Source: Cetobacterium sp. UBA6069
Lineage (GTDB): Bacteria; Fusobacteriota; Fusobacteriia; Fusobacteriales; Fusobacteriaceae
Length of the DNA stretch: 5,637 nt
Assembly (NCBI GenBank): GCA_002428805.1
Contig: DIXX01000014.1
Location: forward strand, 1 to 5,637
Direction of reading: 5' to 3'
Position numbers and translations under genes: made by a program. The notes below the pieces were generated by a model. That model was not told the origin of the DNA, did no database searches, and saw nothing but the letters and a program-made list of their open reading frames with translations. This document shows positions 5,558-5,637 of the stretch, piece after piece (positions within the stretch are counted from its first letter, which is position 1; every line of letters starts with the position of its first letter).

Positions 5558-5637
5558 CAAAAATTTGATTATCAAACAATTCGCAATCAAAAACTAGACT
5601 TGAGAATTACTTTTTAGCATCTCTTCTCTTTTCAAAT

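Noticed and set aside
5560..5580. Terminator for an upstream gene at the TTTGAT-T-ATCAAA palindrome
   Set aside because: The usable stem is only about five A/T-rich pairs around a three-base loop, too weak to call a terminator despite the T-run that follows on the minus strand.
5594..5636. Possible 3' end of another minus-strand gene at the right edge
   Set aside because: Two frames stay open from the edge, one ending FEKRRDAKK and TAA at 5607 and one ending at TAG 5594. Ten to fourteen codons are too few to choose between them or to claim a gene.

Overview
The window is AT-rich (about 30% G+C by eye), and every convincing gene lies on the minus strand, so transcription runs from right to left. 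The organism looks like a low-GC anaerobe. Ribosomal protein S2, the 2[4Fe-4S] ferredoxin, the strong AGGAGG ribosome binding sites, the AGA arginine codons and the consensus sigma-70-type promoters would fit Fusobacteriota (Fusobacterium or Cetobacterium type) or possibly a clostridial relative. I favour Fusobacteriota, but this is inferred from general resemblance and no search was run.

Layout in transcription order. (1) A short spacer at the right edge carries an AT palindrome and a consensus promoter. These drive a 55-residue clostridial-type ferredoxin (5287-5454), which ends at a very strong intrinsic terminator (5246-5272 plus U-tract). (2) Next comes a probable operon of three genes. 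The first encodes a 925-residue UvrD-type helicase fused to a C-terminal PD-(D/E)XK nuclease with an AddB-like Fe-S cysteine set (2420-5197). The second is aroF, a type I-beta DAHP synthase (1375-2394), 25 bp downstream. The third is a pgeF/yfiH-family protein (656-1384), whose ATG overlaps the aroF stop by 10 bp. A consensus extended -10 laid over the helicase stop codon suggests that aroF-pgeF can also be transcribed separately. (3) A perfect-spacing promoter embedded in the 3' end of pgeF drives rpsB (ribosomal protein S2, cut by the left edge). Its leader of about 100 nt folds into a two-stem hairpin with a possible pseudoknot, as expected for a ribosomal-protein autoregulatory leader.

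The genes do not form one pathway. They cover electron transfer, DNA end processing, the first step of aromatic biosynthesis, cell-wall precursor or purine quality control, and translation. There is no sign of a mobile element, CRISPR array, tRNA or phage gene. The most interesting items are the structured rpsB leader, which may be an undescribed S2 regulatory RNA in this lineage, and the single-chain helicase-nuclease, which resembles AdnA/AdnB or AddAB subunits but has no partner gene beside it. All stretches without a gene are shorter than 200 bp.
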